Shown piece by piece: positions 62,572 to 64,000 of a stretch of 64,000 nucleotides of DNA (the first letter of the stretch is position 1; every line of letters starts with the position of its first letter). The position numbers and the translations under genes are program-made. The notes under the pieces are model-generated. The model worked only from the letters and a program-made list of their open reading frames with translations, was not told the DNA's origin and searched no databases. Origin of the DNA: Saprospiraceae bacterium (lineage in GTDB: Bacteria; Bacteroidota; Bacteroidia; Chitinophagales; Saprospiraceae); assembly GCA_022841745.1 (NCBI GenBank), contig JALHQW010000003.1, forward strand, positions 62,001 to 126,000, given 5' to 3'.

Positions 62572-62633
62572 CTGGATACTGGATACTGGATGCTGGCACG
62601 TGCCCCATCCAGTATCCAGCATCCAGTATCCAG
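62572..62633. repeat. Inverted pair of heptamer arrays (CTGGATA / TATCCAG)
   Basis: Four heptads CTGGATA, CTGGATA, CTGGATG, CTGGCAC (62572-62599) face four heptads CATCCAG, TATCCAG, CATCCAG, TATCCAG (62606-62633). The hairpin fills the convergent gap between stop codons at 62568 and 62640 and could terminate both genes. Confidence 0.9.
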
Positions 62634-62639
62634 CCAACA

Positions 62640-63560
62640 TCACGCAAACACCAGTTTCCCCATATAAGCCGCATCCACTTCGGCGCTCTTTATGGGGGTG
62701 GAGTTGTCCCAGCGTTCCTGCTCCACGATGAAGTATTGCATACCGTTGTCCTTGGCCACTTTCAGCACTTTAGGAAAATCAATGCTGCCTGTTCCGAGGT
62801 CAACTGAGGCGTTTTCCTCAGTTGCAGGCAGGGTCTTGCTGCGGTCTTTCACATGGCAGAGGGTGAAGCGGTTTGGATATTTTGTCAAATACTCAATGGG
62901 GTCTTTGCCGCCAGTCACCACCCAGTAGATGTCCATTTCAAAGTCCACCAAGCCGGCATCGGTATTGGCCAAGATATAGTCCTGTGGCACCTGGCCTTCC
63001 AGCGTGACGAAGGAATAAGCATGGTTGTGGTAGGCGTAACGGATGCCCGCCTTCTTCGCCATTTCGCCATATTTGTTGAAGTTCTCGGCAATTTTCTTCC
63101 AATCGTCCATCTTCTTCTGGGCACCGAGATAAGGGGTTATGAGATGGCTGACGCCAATGGCGGCGGCTTCCGCAGCTTTTTTCTCGAAGTCCTTCGATGC
63201 GTCGCAATGCGCAGAAACGAGCTTCATGCCCAGTTCGTCCATATAGGCTTTGAACTCGGTATTGGTCATGCCCCAATAGATGCCCTTGTCGCCCTCGAAG
63301 CTCTCGATTTGTTGGTAGCCTGCGGCGGCAAGTGCCTTGAGGGTAGCCTTGGCGTCCTTGGCCATGTCGTCACGCACGCTCCAAAGTTGGATGCCGTACT
63401 TTGGGATGCTGCCCGTGGCGGCAGGTGCGGGCGTGGCGGGAGTCTCCGTTGTTGCGGCAGCATCCGTTGTCTCTGACTTGCAGGCCCAGTTGGGCAGGAC
63501 GATGGCACCGGCGGCAGCTGCCCCGGCGTATTGGAAGAATTTTCTACGGGAATGATTCAT
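62640..63560 (-). CDS. Tat-exported sugar phosphate isomerase/epimerase-like lipoprotein
   Basis: A 306-residue protein starting at 63560 with a Tat signal (MNHSRRKFFQYAGAAAAGAI) that also ends in a lipobox, PNWAC, so it is probably a Tat-dependent lipoprotein. A short alanine/threonine/proline linker follows to about residue 50. The rest is a xylose-isomerase-like TIM barrel (AP endonuclease 2 superfamily): YGIQLWSVRDDMAKDAKATL, GMKLVSAHCDASKDF, IRYAYHNHAYSFV, LVDFEMDIYWVVTGGKDP, FTLCHVKDRSK and QYFIVEQERWDN, with metal-ligand H, E, D and E candidates. Such exported members are widespread in Bacteroidota and may act on sugars or inositols; the substrate is unknown. Confidence 0.88.
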   Translation of the reverse strand: MNHSRRKFFQYAGAAAAGAIVLPNWACKSETTDAAATTETPATPAPAATGSIPKYGIQLWSVRDDMAKDAKATLKALAAAGYQQIESFEGDKGIYWGMTNTEFKAYMDELGMKLVSAHCDASKDFEKKAAEAAAIGVSHLITPYLGAQKKMDDWKKIAENFNKYGEMAKKAGIRYAYHNHAYSFVTLEGQVPQDYILANTDAGLVDFEMDIYWVVTGGKDPIEYLTKYPNRFTLCHVKDRSKTLPATEENASVDLGTGSIDFPKVLKVAKDNGMQYFIVEQERWDNSTPIKSAEVDAAYMGKLVFA

Positions 63561-63734
63561 TGTCTGATTTTTGATTTTGATGAAATGAAGGCACGAATAA
63601 CCCCAAAAAAATTCAAAAAGCTCCAAATTATTTTTCATCCTCAAATCTTCAGGCAAACGCCATTGAATGAGGTGATAGTAAGCGCATACTGCCTTGAATG
63701 CTTGGCGTGACATGGCTTGACCGAACAATAAAAA

Positions 63735-63764
63735 AGGCGATGACAATTTTGGCTGTCATCGCCT
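63735..63764 (-). terminator. Rho-independent terminator
   Basis: An 11-bp perfect stem, AGGCGATGACA (63735-63745) with TGTCATCGCCT (63754-63764). On the minus strand it is followed by a T6 run (63729-63736 region). It lies 24 bp after the stop codon of the partial gene at 63788, which reads toward it. Confidence 0.85.
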
Positions 63765-63787
63765 ATCTTAAATTTTTATCAGCATTT

Positions 63788-64000
63788 TCAGTTAGGAATT
63801 TGCTCCGTCAAAATCCAGTTCAACAAACCACTCCCATACAAGGCGGCTTGTTGGAAGGAAAATGCCTTGTCGTTGTTTGGGCCATAAAAAGCTGCATAAC
63901 CGTCCAAGTTGAGGTCAGTGGTCAGATAGCCTTTCAGTAGGTAGTTCCCGCTTTGGGTCGTATTGGCAGGGGCAGAGAGCACCGCCGAATAGAGCCTGAA
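63788..64000 (-). CDS. 3' end of a secreted or surface protein (5' part outside window)
   Basis: The frame stays open to the last base, so only the final 70 residues are visible; no internal start is needed. They contain GNYLLKGYLTTDLNLDGYAA followed by FYGPNNDKAFSFQQ and end NWILTEQIPN. DLNLDGYAAFYGPNND resembles the dockerin-like calcium-binding loop often seen near the end of large Bacteroidota surface proteins (pattern GDVNxDGxVxYxGPxND). No T9SS sorting domain follows, so this is the tail itself. A good terminator lies directly downstream. Confidence 0.6.
   Translation of the reverse strand, partial: FRLYSAVLSAPANTTQSGNYLLKGYLTTDLNLDGYAAFYGPNNDKAFSFQQAALYGSGLLNWILTEQIPN

Overview
The window looks like chromosomal DNA of a Saprospiria/Saprospiraceae-type Bacteroidota (Lewinella/Haliscomenobacter-like; genus not determinable by eye). 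The evidence is ten proteins with type IX secretion system (T9SS) sorting domains (eight type A, two CHU_C/type B), a PorP/SprF-family protein, Bacteroidota promoter boxes of the form TAnnTTTG, an absence of Shine-Dalgarno sequences, and a hybrid two-component sensor of the Bacteroidota kind. No rRNA, tRNA, CRISPR array or intact insertion sequence was seen. LAYOUT: 1-7421 holds the 3' part of an OmpA-family protein followed by a 2069-residue PKD/Ig-repeat adhesin. 7420-7987 is a four-helix-bundle (23S rRNA intervening-sequence type) gene bracketed by a long inverted repeat of heptamers. 7992-9654 carries a DUF58 protein and an XRE regulator. 9774-13930 carries an A+T-rich lipoprotein with a possible nuclease-fold C-terminus, a hypothetical gene and a small secreted protein. 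13983-16129 carries a geranylgeranyl-reductase-family flavoprotein, an NlpE-like lipoprotein and an OmpA remnant. 16270-26950 is a block of five T9SS cargo proteins, including an M43-like metalloprotease, a beta-helix protein and a sialidase-like propeller. 27015-28945 is an A+T-rich MjaI-like type II restriction-modification system. 29244-30950 carries a membrane-anchored Ppx/actin-fold protein and a Uma2-family protein. 31264-33115 is a myo-inositol-phosphate synthase plus PgpA-like phosphatase pair, probably part of inositol-lipid synthesis. 33135-37228 carries a porin-like barrel, a GH51 arabinofuranosidase and a DUF4143 ATPase. 37355-42797 carries a glycosyltransferase, a wrecked hybrid sensor gene and a helical hypothetical protein. 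42999-51761 carries a small hypothetical protein followed by four consecutive secreted beta-propeller-type proteins. 52003-54694 carries a lipoprotein, a GNAT acetyltransferase and a second ATPase. 54971-61301 is an SprB-like 1721-residue adhesin followed by porP/sprF, with a striking palindrome array between them. 61805-64000 carries a small GldL-N-like membrane protein, an OB-fold protein, a Tat-exported sugar isomerase-like lipoprotein and the 3' end of one more gene. HOW IT FITS TOGETHER: most genes serve the cell surface. T9SS cargo, the SprB/SprF-type pair and OmpA/NlpE-like envelope proteins suggest gliding, adhesion and extracellular degradation. The most unusual non-gene signal is a recurrent design of 7-bp tandem repeats, often in inverted pairs and abutting stop codons, with unrelated unit sequences at different loci. 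Other points of interest are the methyltransferase fused to an SNase-like domain, the hybrid sensor reduced by deletion to its two ends, and a repeat inserted in the signal-peptide region of the metalloprotease.
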